A DNA stretch of 64,000 nt from Salinisphaera shabanensis E1L3A. Lineage in GTDB: Bacteria; Pseudomonadota; Gammaproteobacteria; Nevskiales; Salinisphaeraceae. The DNA lies in the NCBI RefSeq assembly GCF_000215955.2, contig NZ_AFNV02000023.1, forward strand, positions 1 through 64,000, read 5' to 3'. Below are positions 45,030 through 55,091 of this stretch, in pieces; position 1 is the first letter of the stretch; each line of letters opens with the position of its first letter. The position numbers and the translations under genes are program-made. The notes under the pieces were generated by a model. It searched no databases, had not been told where the DNA came from, and saw only the letters and a program-made list of their open reading frames with translations.

Positions 45030-46186
45030 GCGCTGGCAGGAATCTCGAGTTCTGAATGGCCGGCTGCGACGATCTCGGCGCTACCGAGGCAATGGTCGCC
45101 ATCATAGAAAACCGCATATTGGCCGGGCGCGATCGCTCGTGGCGGTCGATCGAAGTGTACTGTCAGGCCGCCATCGGGGCCTGGGTCGATACGGCAGTCG
45201 ATCGCACGTTGACGATAGCGTACCTGAGCCGTGCAGCGGCGCGGCAATTGCGGCGGCTCGATCAGCCAGTGTGGGGTTGAGGTGGTCAACGACATACGCG
45301 CAAGCTCTGGATGATCGTGATCTTGTGTTACCCAGAGCGTATCCGTGTTCAGATCCTTGGCGGCAACGAACCAAGGCGCCTGGGATGCCCCCTTGACGCC
45401 GCCGAGCCCAAGCCCGCGTCGCTGACCGATCGTGTAATAGATCAACCCCGCGTGCTCGGCGATGGTTTTGCCGTCCAGCGGTCCGCCGGATACGCGTACC
45501 GGACCGGCTTTTCCGGACAGGTACTGGCGCAGAAATCCCTCGAAATCACGCTCGCCGATGAAACATACGCCGGTGCTGTCCGGTTTGTCGTGGATCGGCA
45601 GGCCGGCGTCGCGAGCGATGGCACGCACATCGGCTTTATAGGTGTCGCCCAGCGGAAATAAGGTGCGTTCGAGTGCGGCCATGGGGACGGCTGACAGGAA
45701 ATACGACTGATCCTTGCCGGGGTCGGCACCGCGCAAAAGCCGCGTGCCGGACTCATCGTGTACCAGCCGGGCATAGTGGCCGGTCGCGATCGCATCGGCA
45801 CCCAGGCGTTCGGCGTGATGCAGGAACGCATCGAACTTGATCTCGCGGTTGCAGAGTACATCCGGGTTGGGTGTGCGGCCGGCGGCATAGCTGTCGAGAA
45901 AATAACGGAACACGCGCGCCTTGTACTCACGCGAAAAATCGGCGCGATGCAGTGGTATGTCGAGCACCTCGCATACCGCGGCCGCGTCGTCGAAATCGTC
46001 GGCGGCCTGGCAGCGTCCGGCTTCGTCCTCGCTCCAGTTGAACATGAACAGGCCTTCAACCTGGTAACCGGCTTCGACAAGGCGCAGGGCGGTCACCGAT
46101 GAGTCCACGCCGCCGGATAAGCCGACGATGATGCGCGTGTCCTGTGGCGCTCGCTGCCAGAACGCGGACGTCGTTTTAGCGGCCAT
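45026..46186 (-). CDS. mnmA: tRNA 2-thiouridylase MnmA
   Basis: This 386-aa ATP pyrophosphatase adds the 2-thio group to the wobble uridine of tRNA Lys, Glu and Gln. It has the PP-loop SGGVDSSVTALRL, the catalytic cysteine in NPDVLCNREIKFDAF, and the second in STGVCFIGERDF. The start at 46186 (MAAKTTSAFWQ) overlaps the end of nudJ by 11 bases; the longer frame upstream is Ser/Ile-rich and overlaps more. It is the middle gene of nudJ-mnmA-hflD. Confidence 0.96.
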   Translation of the reverse strand: MAAKTTSAFWQRAPQDTRIIVGLSGGVDSSVTALRLVEAGYQVEGLFMFNWSEDEAGRCQAADDFDDAAAVCEVLDIPLHRADFSREYKARVFRYFLDSYAAGRTPNPDVLCNREIKFDAFLHHAERLGADAIATGHYARLVHDESGTRLLRGADPGKDQSYFLSAVPMAALERTLFPLGDTYKADVRAIARDAGLPIHDKPDSTGVCFIGERDFEGFLRQYLSGKAGPVRVSGGPLDGKTIAEHAGLIYYTIGQRRGLGLGGVKGASQAPWFVAAKDLNTDTLWVTQDHDHPELARMSLTTSTPHWLIEPPQLPRRCTAQVRYRQRAIDCRIDPGPDGGLTVHFDRPPRAIAPGQYAVFYDGDHCLGSAEIVAAGHSELEIPASA

Positions 46187-46619
46187 GAATATGCTTGACC
46201 CGATCCAGCGACAAGGCTTCGAGATCGTTGTAATCGGCGATCGACTGAAGGACCAGCGGGCTGCGCAGATCGTCACGCGCGCTCAATTGTTCGGCACTGA
46301 GCCAATGCGCGGCGATAATACCGTCGTCCAGTGGCTGATCCGGCGCGTGCTGGCCTACCTCGCCACAGAAGGCGAACCGCAACGTGGTTCGGCCGTCCTC
46401 GTGCGGCCAGTGATACATGCCCACGAGTCCGGTCGGCGTAAAACGCCACGCGGTTTCCTCAAAGGTTTCGCGAACGACCGCGTCAAGCAGCGTCTCGCCG
46501 GTCTCGACATGACCGGCGGGTTGATTAATGACGCGCTTGCCGTGGGCGAATTCTTCGACCACCAAAAACCGGTTGTCGATACACACAACCGCGGCCACGG
46601 TGAGTTCGGCGTGGACCAA
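46176..46619 (-). CDS. nudJ: Nudix hydrolase NudJ
   Basis: This 147-aa Nudix-fold phosphatase hydrolyses nucleoside phosphates and thiamine precursors (HMP-PP) in E. coli. The Nudix box reads GHVETGETLLDAVVRETFEE, with the expected G-x5-E-x7-RE-x2-EE pattern. VGMYHWPHEDGRTTLRFAF follows. The conserved mnmA neighbourhood supports NudJ over other Nudix types. It is the first gene of the operon and overlaps mnmA by 11 bases. Confidence 0.9.
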   Translation of the reverse strand: MVHAELTVAAVVCIDNRFLVVEEFAHGKRVINQPAGHVETGETLLDAVVRETFEETAWRFTPTGLVGMYHWPHEDGRTTLRFAFCGEVGQHAPDQPLDDGIIAAHWLSAEQLSARDDLRSPLVLQSIADYNDLEALSLDRVKHIHGR

Positions 46620-46738
46620 AACAGCCTCCGCGTGATGCTCTCAATTCAAAGTATGGATTCTAGCAAACCGGCTTTTCACGTGGCCAAGCGGTTTTCGGGT
46701 GGGTATGATGCCGCCATCGTTTGATCACGACCTTTTCT

Positions 46739-47698
46739 ATGTCGCGTTTGGGGATGATTTTTCCCGGGCAGGGGGCTCAGTCGGTGGGCATGCTTGCAGC
46801 GCTCGCCGAACGGTATCCGGTAGTCGCCGAGACCTATGCCGAAGCCAGCGATGCGTTGGGCTACGACATGGCGGCTCTCATCAAGGAAGGTCCGGCCGAC
46901 AGGCTGGATCAAACCGAATTCACGCAACCAGCGCTGGTGGCAGCCGGCGTGGCCGTATGGCGCGTTTGGCAAAGTCGCAACGGAAGAACGCCGGAATTTC
47001 TGGCCGGCCATAGCCTGGGCGAATACACCGCGCTCGTGGCTGCCGAAGCGCTCGACTTCGGTGACGCACTGCGTTTGACGCAAATGCGTGGCAAAGCGAT
47101 GCAGAATGCCGTGGCGCCCGGAGAAGGGGCCATGGCAGCCGTGATCGGTCTCGAAGACGACGCCGTACGCGAAGTGTGCAAGGCAGCCGAGCAGAGTCAC
47201 GCAGGCGATGCGTTGGTCGTATCAGCGGCTAACTTCAACGCGCCGTTGCAGGTGGTGATCGCCGGTCACGCAGAAGCGGTGGCCACGGCCAGCCGGCTCG
47301 CCAAGGAAAAGGGCGCGAAGCTGGTCAAGCCGTTGGCGGTCAGTGTGCCGTCGCACTGCGCGCTCATGCAGCCGGCCGCCGAGCGCTTGCAATCGCATCT
47401 GCTCGAGATCCCGTTACGCCAGCCCAAACTGACGGTGCTGCATAACGTCGATGCGCAGCCGCGCGAAGATGTCGATGGCATCCGCAAGGCGCTGGTGCGC
47501 CAGCTCGCGCAGTCGGTACTGTGGGCGGATACGATTCGTACCATGCGCGCTGCCAATTGCGCGCTGTTTCTCGAATGCGGGCCGGGCAAGGTCCTGACCG
47601 GGTTGAACAAGCGCATCGACAAGAGCGCGACATCGCTGGCGTTGTCAGATGCCGAGAGCCTGCGCCAGGCGCTCAGCGCAACCGAAGAACAACAATAG
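46739..47698 (+). CDS. fabD: Malonyl-CoA:ACP transacylase FabD
   Basis: This 319-aa enzyme transfers the malonyl group from CoA to ACP, the first committed step of elongation. The start MSRLGMIFPGQGAQSVGM is the family start; a TTG six codons earlier is less likely. The active serine is in AGHSLGEYTALVAA, and the partner His is in VPSHCALM. The gene opens the fatty-acid cluster. plsX, rpmF and fabH, which usually precede it in gammaproteobacteria, are absent; nudJ lies divergent 119 bases upstream. Confidence 0.97.
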   Translation: MSRLGMIFPGQGAQSVGMLAALAERYPVVAETYAEASDALGYDMAALIKEGPADRLDQTEFTQPALVAAGVAVWRVWQSRNGRTPEFLAGHSLGEYTALVAAEALDFGDALRLTQMRGKAMQNAVAPGEGAMAAVIGLEDDAVREVCKAAEQSHAGDALVVSAANFNAPLQVVIAGHAEAVATASRLAKEKGAKLVKPLAVSVPSHCALMQPAAERLQSHLLEIPLRQPKLTVLHNVDAQPREDVDGIRKALVRQLAQSVLWADTIRTMRAANCALFLECGPGKVLTGLNKRIDKSATSLALSDAESLRQALSATEEQQ

Positions 47699-47739
47699 AA
47701 CGCGCCGCATCCAGTATGCGAGCGTAAGTTAGGAGAGTC

Positions 47740-48495
47740 ATGAAAGACGCCAATCTCAGCGGCCAGGTCGCAGTGGTCACGGGTGCTTCACGTGGCATCG
47801 GCGCGGCAATCGCCGATCGGCTGGCGGCCGATGGCGCGGTCGTGATCGGTACTGCGACCACCGACGAAGGTGCGCAACGTATTGATGAGCGTTTGAGCGT
47901 CACATCGCCCTCGGGCGCTGGTCGTCGTCTCGACGTAACCGACGATGAAGACGTCACTGGCCTGCTCAAGGAAATCACCAAGACGTTCGGTGCGCCGACC
48001 ATCGTTGTGAACAACGCCGCGATCACCCGCGATACGTTGTTGATGCGCATGAAAGAGTCGGATTGGCAAAGCGTGCTCGATGCCAATCTGTCGGGCGTAT
48101 TTCGTGTTACGAAGGCCGCGCTGCGCGGCATGATGAAAGCCCGGGGTGGGCGTATCGTCAACGTGGCGTCCGTGGTCGGGCTGATGGGCAATGCCGGTCA
48201 GACGAACTACAGCGCCGCCAAGGCAGGACTGCTCGGTTTCACCCGCTCGCTTGCACGCGAGGTCGGTTCGCGTCAGATTACGGTCAATGCCATCGCACCT
48301 GGCTTCATCGAAACTGACATGACCCGCGACCTGGACGACAAAACCCGTGAAACGATGCTCGCGCAGATTCCGCTGCAGCGGCTGGGTAATGTCGACGACA
48401 TCGCAGCGAGTGTCGCGTTCCTCGTGTCAGATGCTGCGGCGTACATCACCGGCGAGACGCTCAGCGTCAACGGCGGTTTATACATGGGAGCGTGA
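47740..48495 (+). CDS. fabG: 3-oxoacyl-ACP reductase FabG
   Basis: This 251-aa short-chain dehydrogenase reduces 3-oxoacyl-ACP with NADPH. It has the nucleotide motif VTGASRGIGAAIADRLA, NNAAITRD, and the catalytic Ser-Tyr-Lys as NVASVVGLMG ... TNYSAAKAGLLG. The C-terminus INGGLYMG-type ending (SVNGGLYMGA) is typical. AGGAG precedes the ATG. It follows fabD by 41 bases. Confidence 0.97.
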   Translation: MKDANLSGQVAVVTGASRGIGAAIADRLAADGAVVIGTATTDEGAQRIDERLSVTSPSGAGRRLDVTDDEDVTGLLKEITKTFGAPTIVVNNAAITRDTLLMRMKESDWQSVLDANLSGVFRVTKAALRGMMKARGGRIVNVASVVGLMGNAGQTNYSAAKAGLLGFTRSLAREVGSRQITVNAIAPGFIETDMTRDLDDKTRETMLAQIPLQRLGNVDDIAASVAFLVSDAAAYITGETLSVNGGLYMGA

Positions 48496-48621
48496 GCAAC
48501 CTCCGATGGGTCTTGCGAAAATCTGGCGAGGCCCACCCTTTTTCCATAGAATGGCGCGCGGTTCGCGAAGGCGAATGCGTGCGCTAGACGCGTAAACCAT
48601 AGTCAATCAGGAGAGAGTCCG

Positions 48622-48861
48622 ATGAGTAGCGTTGAAGAACGAGTACAGAAGATCATTGCCGAACAGCTTTCGGTCAGCGAAGACCAGGTGACCTCGGAAG
48701 CGTCGTTCGTCGACGATCTGGGTGCGGACTCGCTGGATACGGTCGAGCTGGTCATGGCGCTCGAAGAGGAATTCGAGATCGATATCCCCGACGAGGAAGC
48801 CGAGAAGATCGTCAACGTCAAGGACGCCGTGGACTACATCAAGTCCCACGCCGAGGGCTGA
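48622..48861 (+). CDS. acpP: Acyl carrier protein AcpP
   Basis: This 79-aa acidic four-helix carrier has the phosphopantetheine attachment site [15 protein letters not shown], with Ser37. AGGAGAG lies just upstream. The gap of 126 bases to fabG could hold its own promoter, since ACP is made in excess of the enzymes. It is the substrate of AcpH encoded at 26650. Confidence 0.98.
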   Translation: MSSVEERVQKIIAEQLSVSEDQVTSEASFVDDLGADSLDTVELVMALEEEFEIDIPDEEAEKIVNVKDAVDYIKSHAEG

Positions 48862-48959
48862 TCGCTTTCTATCTGCTCGACCGGAGGCGATACACGACGC
48901 CGGTCGAGGCGACTGAATCCGCCGCTATACGCGGCTTCACGAGCAACTAGGGGGCTGCG

Positions 48960-50201
48960 TTGAGACAGCGTCGCGTAGTAGTCACCGGCATGGGGTTGAT
49001 TTCTCCGGTCGGTCTGAATGTCGCATCGAGTTGGTCCGCGATTCTCGACGGGCGCAGCGGTATCTCGACCATCGACAGTTTCGATGTGTCGGACTACCCG
49101 ACGCGTTTCGGCGGCCCCATCCGTGATTTCGATGTCGGTCAGTACATGTCGAAGAAGGAGGCCAAGCGCTACGATCCGTTCGTGCACTACGGCGTCGCTG
49201 CTTCGGTACAGGCTTTCAACGATAGCGGTCTGGAACTCGATGACGAATACAACGACCGGGTCGGTGTAGCCGTTGGTTCCGGTATCGGCGGAATCGGCAC
49301 CATTCTTAAGACCTGTGTCGGATTCCATGAATCCGGTTATAGCGCGAAGAAGGTTTCGCCGTTTTTCATTCCCAGCAGTATTGCGAATATGGCAGCCGGG
49401 CAGGTTTCCATTCAGTTGAATCTGCATGGGCCCAATATTGCTGCCGTATCGGCGTGTACCACAGGTGTGCATAACATCGGCCTGGCGGCCCGTCTGATCG
49501 CTGCTGGCGATGCGGATGCCATGTTGGCCGGTGGCTGCGAAATGGCGGTCAATCCGATCGGTCTGGCCGGCTTTTGTGCCGCCAGAGCACTGTCGAGCCG
49601 TAACGATGACCCGCAGGCGGCCAGCCGTCCGTGGGATGTCGATCGCGACGGCTTCGTACTATCCGACGGCGCGGGCGTGCTCATGCTCGAAGAGTACGAG
49701 CAGGCTAAAAAGCGCGGCGCCAATATCTATGGCGAAGTGGTCGGTTTCGGTATGAGTGGCGATGCCCACCATATTACCCAGCCCAGCGGGCGCGGCGCGC
49801 GCCAATGTATGGCGAACGCGCTCCACGATGCCCAGCTCAATGCCGACGAGCTGCAATACGTGAATGCGCATGGCACATCCACAAGCGTGGGTGACGTCTC
49901 TGAAAGCCAATCGATCGAGGCGGTCCTGGGCGATGCTGCAAAAAACGTGGCGGTGAGTTCGACCAAGTCGATGACCGGGCATATGCTCGGCGCGGCCGGT
50001 TCGGCCGAGGCGATCTTCACCTTGCTTGCAATTCGCGATCAGGTCGCCCCACCGACGATCAATCTCGATAACCCGGCCGAAGGCTGCAATCTCGATTATG
50101 TCCCACACGAGGCGCGCTCCATGCGTATCGATGCGGCATTGTCGAACTCCTTCGGCTTCGGCGGTACCAACGGTTCGCTGATCTTCAAGCGTCTCGACTG
50201 A
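48960..50201 (+). CDS. fabF: 3-oxoacyl-ACP synthase II FabF
   Basis: This 413-aa condensing enzyme elongates acyl-ACP with malonyl-ACP. The Cys-His-His triad is seen in [23 protein letters not shown] and [12 protein letters not shown]. It starts at a TTG with AGGGGG seven bases upstream; no ATG is available in the right frame near the family start [12 protein letters not shown]. Its place after acpP is standard. Confidence 0.97.
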   Translation: MRQRRVVVTGMGLISPVGLNVASSWSAILDGRSGISTIDSFDVSDYPTRFGGPIRDFDVGQYMSKKEAKRYDPFVHYGVAASVQAFNDSGLELDDEYNDRVGVAVGSGIGGIGTILKTCVGFHESGYSAKKVSPFFIPSSIANMAAGQVSIQLNLHGPNIAAVSACTTGVHNIGLAARLIAAGDADAMLAGGCEMAVNPIGLAGFCAARALSSRNDDPQAASRPWDVDRDGFVLSDGAGVLMLEEYEQAKKRGANIYGEVVGFGMSGDAHHITQPSGRGARQCMANALHDAQLNADELQYVNAHGTSTSVGDVSESQSIEAVLGDAAKNVAVSSTKSMTGHMLGAAGSAEAIFTLLAIRDQVAPPTINLDNPAEGCNLDYVPHEARSMRIDAALSNSFGFGGTNGSLIFKRLD

Positions 50202-50230
50202 GGCGCGTAACGCGCGATAGCCGGCTGGTC

Positions 50231-51595
50231 GTGCGCGAGTCCGAACACGGCGATCTTCGGATCGTCGAAATAGACGCCACTAACCCCCCGGACCTCGCTC
50301 GGCTGGCGGCGATGGCGCCGAGCCGCTATCCGTTTCTTCTGGAAAGCAGCGCGGGTGCAGCGGCACAAAGCCGCTACGATCTGTTGCTTGCGTACCCGGC
50401 AGAGACGATTTCTGTCACTGCTGACGATCACCAGACCGATTTTTTTGCGGCACTCGACCGGGCGGCGGCAAATCAAGGCCGGGCGCGCGTTCCGGGCCTG
50501 CCATTCGTGGGTGGCTGGTTCATTTATCTTGGCTACGAAATGGCCGGCCGGGTTGAGCCAAGTCTGCGGCTACAGCCGCCGACCGGCAGCTCTTTACCCG
50601 ACGCGCTCGCGGTGCGTTGCCCGGCGGCTTTCGTACACGATCGCCGCGCCCAAAAGTTGTTCCTGATCGCCGAACAAGGCCACGCATCGGCGATTGACGA
50701 CATGCGCGCCGACTTGCTCAAAAGTGCGGACGTGCCGCTGGCAACGCGAGCGCTTGCTGCGCGCTGGCAAGCGCAACCAGCCGCGGACTATATCGATCAG
50801 GTCATGCGCGCCCGCGAACTGATTCACGCCGGCGATGTATTTCAGACGAATCTATCGCGCGCCTGGCATGGCCGGCTGGAACATCAAGCGACGCCGGCAC
50901 GGGTCTATGCGGCGCTCAGGCAAGCGAATCCGGCCCCTTTTTCCGGGCTTATGCAATGGGGCGATGCAGCGCTGGTATGTTCGTCGCCGGAGCGGCTCGT
51001 ATCCATCGACAACGGTATTGCCCAGACGCGTCCGATCGCGGGAACGCGTATGCGTAGCGCCGGGACCGACGCCGATATGGCCGACGAGCTGATCAGCCAC
51101 CCCAAGGAACGCGCCGAGCACGTGATGCTCATAGACCTCGAACGCAACGATCTCGGGCGTGTGTGCAGGGCGGGCACCATCAGCGTGGATGAACTCATGT
51201 GTGTTGAGTCCTATGCACACGTGCACCATATCGTTTCCAATATCCGCGGCACGCTGGCGCCGGGTGTCGGCCCGGGCGGTACGCTGCGGGCCGTATTTCC
51301 CGGCGGCACGATTACCGGCTGTCCGAAGGTGCGGTGTATGGAAATCATCGCCGAGCTGGAGCGAGAAGGCCGTGGCGCCTATACCGGCAGCTTCGGGTAC
51401 CTGAGCCGCTGCGGCCGCCTGGATACCAATATCGTCATTCGCTCGCTCACGCAGTCCGGGCGCGATCTGACCCTAAGAACCGGCGCCGGGATAGTGGCCG
51501 ACTCGATCGCTGGCAATGAACTCGAGGAAACCCGGGTCAAAGCACGTGGGGTGTTGCGCAGTTTCGTTGATGCCGGCGGTCGCCCGCATGGATGA
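50231..51595 (+). CDS. pabB: Aminodeoxychorismate synthase component I PabB
   Basis: This 454-aa chorismate-utilising enzyme makes 4-amino-4-deoxychorismate for folate. The C-terminal chorismate-binding domain shows QTNLSRAW, PIAGTRMRSAG, ERAEHVMLIDLERNDLGRV (in two parts), and the ending GITGCPKVRCMEI-type GGTITGCPKV followed by GSFGYLS and TGAGIVADS. It begins with GTG. It overlaps pabC by 8 bases. pabB is inserted between fabF and pabC, unlike the Pseudomonas order, where fabF is followed directly by pabC. Confidence 0.94.
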   Translation: MRESEHGDLRIVEIDATNPPDLARLAAMAPSRYPFLLESSAGAAAQSRYDLLLAYPAETISVTADDHQTDFFAALDRAAANQGRARVPGLPFVGGWFIYLGYEMAGRVEPSLRLQPPTGSSLPDALAVRCPAAFVHDRRAQKLFLIAEQGHASAIDDMRADLLKSADVPLATRALAARWQAQPAADYIDQVMRARELIHAGDVFQTNLSRAWHGRLEHQATPARVYAALRQANPAPFSGLMQWGDAALVCSSPERLVSIDNGIAQTRPIAGTRMRSAGTDADMADELISHPKERAEHVMLIDLERNDLGRVCRAGTISVDELMCVESYAHVHHIVSNIRGTLAPGVGPGGTLRAVFPGGTITGCPKVRCMEIIAELEREGRGAYTGSFGYLSRCGRLDTNIVIRSLTQSGRDLTLRTGAGIVADSIAGNELEETRVKARGVLRSFVDAGGRPHG

Positions 51596-52448
51596 GTGTG
51601 TGCGCGTCGATGGCCGGCCCGTTGCCGAAATTCCCGTCGGCGATCGTGGTCTGGCCTACGGGGACGGTATTTTTCGGACCATAAGAATCGAATCGGGGCG
51701 GCCCCTGGCGTGGTCCGAACAGTGGCGGCGGCTGGTACACGACTGTACGGCGCTTGGTTTGGGGACACCGCTCGAAGCCGAGATCAGGGCCGATATCGAA
51801 GCGCTGTTCGATAACGCGACGCACGGCGTGTGCAAGATCATGATTACGCGCGGTAGTGGCGGGCGTGGGTATATGCCGCCGCGAACGCCGACGCCGCGAC
51901 GTATCGTGAGCGCACACGAGCTTCCGGTGCATGCATACGGCACGCCGGAGCCGATCGCACTCGCGCGTTCATCGGTGGCGCTGGCCATTCAGCCGCGCTT
52001 GGCCGGCATCAAGCATCTGAACCGTCTGGAGCAGGTGCTGGCGCGCACGGAATGCGATAATCGAGGTCTTGCCGATGCCTGGATGGCGGATAGCCACGGC
52101 TTTGTAATTGCCACGACCATGCGCAATCTGTTCTTCGTCGATAGCCGCGGGCGTTGGCTTACCCCGAGCCTTACGCGGGCAGGTATCATCGGTGCTACAC
52201 GTCAATGCTTGTGGCGCGCGCTCGACGGTGCCGGCGAGGCCGTGGCGGAAAGCGACATTCGACCGCATGCGCTGACCGACTGTCGTGGCGCGATCGCCTG
52301 CAACAGCGTGGGCGGTGTAGTCGCGGTTTCGCATTTCGATGGCGTGGCGCTCGCGGATAGTGAAACGCTGGCGCGCTACGCGTGCAAATTATTGATGGAC
52401 ATGGAATCGCGCGAACCAACGCAGCGATATCAACGACAAGGCAGGTAG
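51588..52448 (+). CDS. pabC: Aminodeoxychorismate lyase PabC
   Basis: This 286-aa fold-type IV PLP enzyme releases pyruvate from 4-amino-4-deoxychorismate to give 4-aminobenzoate. Conserved segments are GDRGLAYGDGIFRTIRIESG, the catalytic lysine in AGIKHLNRLEQVLAR, and the PLP-contacting AWMADSHGFVIATTMRNLFFV. The start at 51588 lies inside pabB and suits homologues; an in-frame ATG at 51516 would add 24 unrelated residues. Confidence 0.94.
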   Translation: MDECVRVDGRPVAEIPVGDRGLAYGDGIFRTIRIESGRPLAWSEQWRRLVHDCTALGLGTPLEAEIRADIEALFDNATHGVCKIMITRGSGGRGYMPPRTPTPRRIVSAHELPVHAYGTPEPIALARSSVALAIQPRLAGIKHLNRLEQVLARTECDNRGLADAWMADSHGFVIATTMRNLFFVDSRGRWLTPSLTRAGIIGATRQCLWRALDGAGEAVAESDIRPHALTDCRGAIACNSVGGVVAVSHFDGVALADSETLARYACKLLMDMESREPTQRYQRQGR

Positions 52449-52450
52449 CG

Positions 52451-53452
52451 GTGATTAAACGCGTTCTCTGGGTTCTGATCGGCATCGGGCTGCTGGCTTG
52501 CGCAGCACTCGCTATCGATACAGCCCGGTTTTTCAATTCGCCGCTCGAAAATACGTCCGGCAAGCTGCTCACGGTCGATAACGGGATGAGCTTCAATGCG
52601 ATCACCGAGCGGCTCGTGGCCGAAGACATCATCAGTCACCCGCGCGATGCCAAGTATCTGTCGCTCTATGCGCGTTACGAGGGTGTTGCGGGTGATATCA
52701 AGGCCGGCGAGTACGTCGTACCTGCGCGTCAGACGCCGGCGCACTTGCTCGAACTGCTGGTGTCGGGCAAGACACGTCAATATCGGCTCACGCTGGTCGA
52801 GGGCTGGCGCTTTTCCGAATTTCGCAAGCTCATGGCCGACAACGAGGCTCTTGACCACAAGCTCACCGGCAAAAGCGACGAAGAAGTCATGGCGGCGATC
52901 GGCCATCCGGATGAAAATCCGGAAGGGCGGTTCATGCCGGACACTTATCTGTTCCCGCGTGGCATGACCGATATCGCCTTTCTCAAACGCGCCTACGATG
53001 CGATGCAGCGCTACCTCGATGCGCAATGGGCGGAACGGGCCGACGACACGGCGGTCGACACACCCTATGAGGCGTTGATTCTTGCCTCGATCGTTGAAAA
53101 AGAAACCGCGGTGCCAGAAGAGCGCGGGCGTATCGCAGGCGTGTTCACGCGTCGCCTGGAAAAAGGTATGCGCCTGCAGACCGACCCCACCGTGATCTAC
53201 GGGATCGAGGACTATGACGGCAATATCCGACGGTCCGACCTGCGCCGCGATACCCCCTACAACACCTACACGCGTGCCGGTCTGCCGCCGACACCTATTG
53301 CCATGCCCTCGCGGGCGGCGATCAAAGCAGCGTTGAACCCCACACCGGGCACCGCGATTTATTTTGTCTCCCGTGGCGATGGCAGCCACGTGTTCTCGGA
53401 TACGCTCGCCGAGCACAACCGTGCCGTTAACGAGTACCAGCGCGGGTCGTGA
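52451..53452 (+). CDS. mltG: Endolytic murein transglycosylase MltG
   Basis: This 333-aa inner-membrane lytic transglycosylase terminates nascent glycan strands. One N-terminal membrane helix (VLWVLIGIGLLACAALAI) is followed by a LysM-like part and the YceG domain with catalytic Glu in LILASIVEKETAVPEERG. The C-terminus has TDPTVIYGI and YNTYTRAGLPPTPIAMPS. A GTG two bases after the pabC stop is used as start, with GGTAG before it. It overlaps tmk by 4 bases. Confidence 0.95.
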   Translation: MIKRVLWVLIGIGLLACAALAIDTARFFNSPLENTSGKLLTVDNGMSFNAITERLVAEDIISHPRDAKYLSLYARYEGVAGDIKAGEYVVPARQTPAHLLELLVSGKTRQYRLTLVEGWRFSEFRKLMADNEALDHKLTGKSDEEVMAAIGHPDENPEGRFMPDTYLFPRGMTDIAFLKRAYDAMQRYLDAQWAERADDTAVDTPYEALILASIVEKETAVPEERGRIAGVFTRRLEKGMRLQTDPTVIYGIEDYDGNIRRSDLRRDTPYNTYTRAGLPPTPIAMPSRAAIKAALNPTPGTAIYFVSRGDGSHVFSDTLAEHNRAVNEYQRGS

Positions 53453-54087
53453 GCGTGGCCCAGTCGAACAGTGCCGCCCGGTTCATTGCTTTTGAAGGCG
53501 GTGAAGGGGCAGGCAAGAGTACCCAGATTGAAGCGGTCGCCGATCTGTTGCGCGCAGCCGGGCATGAAGTCGTATGCACGCGCGAGCCGGGCGGCACGGC
53601 GCTCGGCGAGGCGATACGCGGCGTGTTGATGAATGACTACGACCGTCCCATGCCCGCCATGAGCGAACTTCTGCTCGTGTTCGCGGCCCGCGCGGCGCAT
53701 TTGGCCGAGGTGATTGAGCCGGCCCTGGCTCGCGGCGCGTGGGTGCTGACAGATCGCTTCACAGACGCTAGCTACGCTTATCAAGGTGCCGCTCGAGGTC
53801 TGGGCGACGACGCGATCGCAACACTTGAAACCCTGGTACAGGGCGAACGCCGGCCGGATCGTGTATTGCTGTTCGATCTGCCGGTCGCCCAAGGCCTGGC
53901 GCGTGCCGGCAAACGCGGCGAAGGCAATCGATTCGACCGAGAGACGCTCGCTTTTCACGAACAGGTGCGTGCGGCGTATCTGGCCCGTGCCGGCTCAATG
54001 CCTGAGCGCTATCGCGTGGTCGATGCGAGCGACGATATGGACGGGGTGCGCGTGCAAATCGAGCGCGCGCTGGCCGATCTGGTATGA
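53449..54087 (+). CDS. tmk: Thymidylate kinase Tmk
   Basis: This 212-aa kinase phosphorylates dTMP to dTDP for DNA synthesis. It has P-loop FEGGEGAGKSTQIE, the DR(Y/F) motif in LTDRFTDASYAYQGAARG, and the LID region ARAGKRGEGNRFDRE. It starts with GTG overlapping mltG, and its stop overlaps holB by 4 bases, so the three genes are translationally linked. Confidence 0.96.
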   Translation: MSVAQSNSAARFIAFEGGEGAGKSTQIEAVADLLRAAGHEVVCTREPGGTALGEAIRGVLMNDYDRPMPAMSELLLVFAARAAHLAEVIEPALARGAWVLTDRFTDASYAYQGAARGLGDDAIATLETLVQGERRPDRVLLFDLPVAQGLARAGKRGEGNRFDRETLAFHEQVRAAYLARAGSMPERYRVVDASDDMDGVRVQIERALADLV

Positions 54088-55091
54088 CAGACGCAAGCGC
54101 TAGCGACATAACCACGCCACCGTGGCATGCCGCGCTCTGGGCGCGTATGGCGCACGCCATCGCATCAGATCGTGTGGCCCACGGTTTGCTCGTATGCGGG
54201 CCGCCCGGGGTCGGCAAACGCGTATTCGCCGACCGTATCGTCGCGGCGCTTCTATGCCGTAACCGCAACGCCGAGGGCGATGCCTGTGGCGAGTGCGCCG
54301 CCTGCCGCCAGCGTATCGCGGCGACCCATCCCGATATTTCCCGCCTCGTGCCGGAAGAAGCCGGGAAGTTGATCAAGGTTGACCAGGTGCGCGCTTTTTC
54401 CCAGCGTCTGCACCTTACCCCGCAATACGATAGCGGCCGGATCGGCTGGATCGATCCAGCCGAGGATTTGTCGCCGAGCGCCGCCAATAGCCTACTCAAG
54501 ACGCTCGAGGAACCGCCGCCGGCCTGTCATATCGTTCTGGTTACCGACAGGGTCTCGGCGTTGATGCCTACAGTGCGCAGTCGTTGCCAGCTTTGGCGGC
54601 TTGCGCCGCCCGCGCCAGATGCGGCGCGCGAGTGGTTGCAGACGAATGGTGTGGATGCGCAAGGCCTCGATGCCGACAGTCTGCGTACGCCGTTCGCCGC
54701 ACTCGATCGCGATGCCCAGGACTATGCGGCATTGGTGAATGGGTGGGACGCAACGCTATCCGACGTTATCCGCAATCGCGAAGATGCCGCCAGCGCCGCC
54801 GACCGGCTGGCGAAACAGCCGGCCGATCTGCTCACCGATTGGCTTTATCGGCGTGCGAGCGCCTTGCTGGCTGTCGCGCTCATGGAAGGCGGCGAAACCC
54901 ACGAGCCCCGCGCCTTGCCGGATAATCTGGCGCGCGTGGCCACGCGTATGGATCCGCACGCGTTTCAGCCGTGGTGCGCGCAGGTCGCCCAGGCGGCACG
55001 GCTGGCGCGAAGCAACGCTGACTGGCAACTGGTGATAGAGTCACTGCTGCTAGACCTTAAAAGCCGTCTCAAGCGCAGGCAGAGTAAATAA
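54084..55091 (+). CDS. holB: DNA polymerase III delta-prime subunit HolB
   Basis: This 335-aa clamp-loader subunit has a P-loop-like VCGPPGVGKRVFADRI, a zinc cluster (ACGECAACRQR with an upstream Cys), and the sensor region AEDLSPSAANSLLKTLEEPPPACHIVLVTD. The C-terminal half is the helical collar. The order mltG-tmk-holB-pilZ is common in gammaproteobacteria such as Pseudomonas. Confidence 0.95.
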   Translation: MTDASASDITTPPWHAALWARMAHAIASDRVAHGLLVCGPPGVGKRVFADRIVAALLCRNRNAEGDACGECAACRQRIAATHPDISRLVPEEAGKLIKVDQVRAFSQRLHLTPQYDSGRIGWIDPAEDLSPSAANSLLKTLEEPPPACHIVLVTDRVSALMPTVRSRCQLWRLAPPAPDAAREWLQTNGVDAQGLDADSLRTPFAALDRDAQDYAALVNGWDATLSDVIRNREDAASAADRLAKQPADLLTDWLYRRASALLAVALMEGGETHEPRALPDNLARVATRMDPHAFQPWCAQVAQAARLARSNADWQLVIESLLLDLKSRLKRRQSK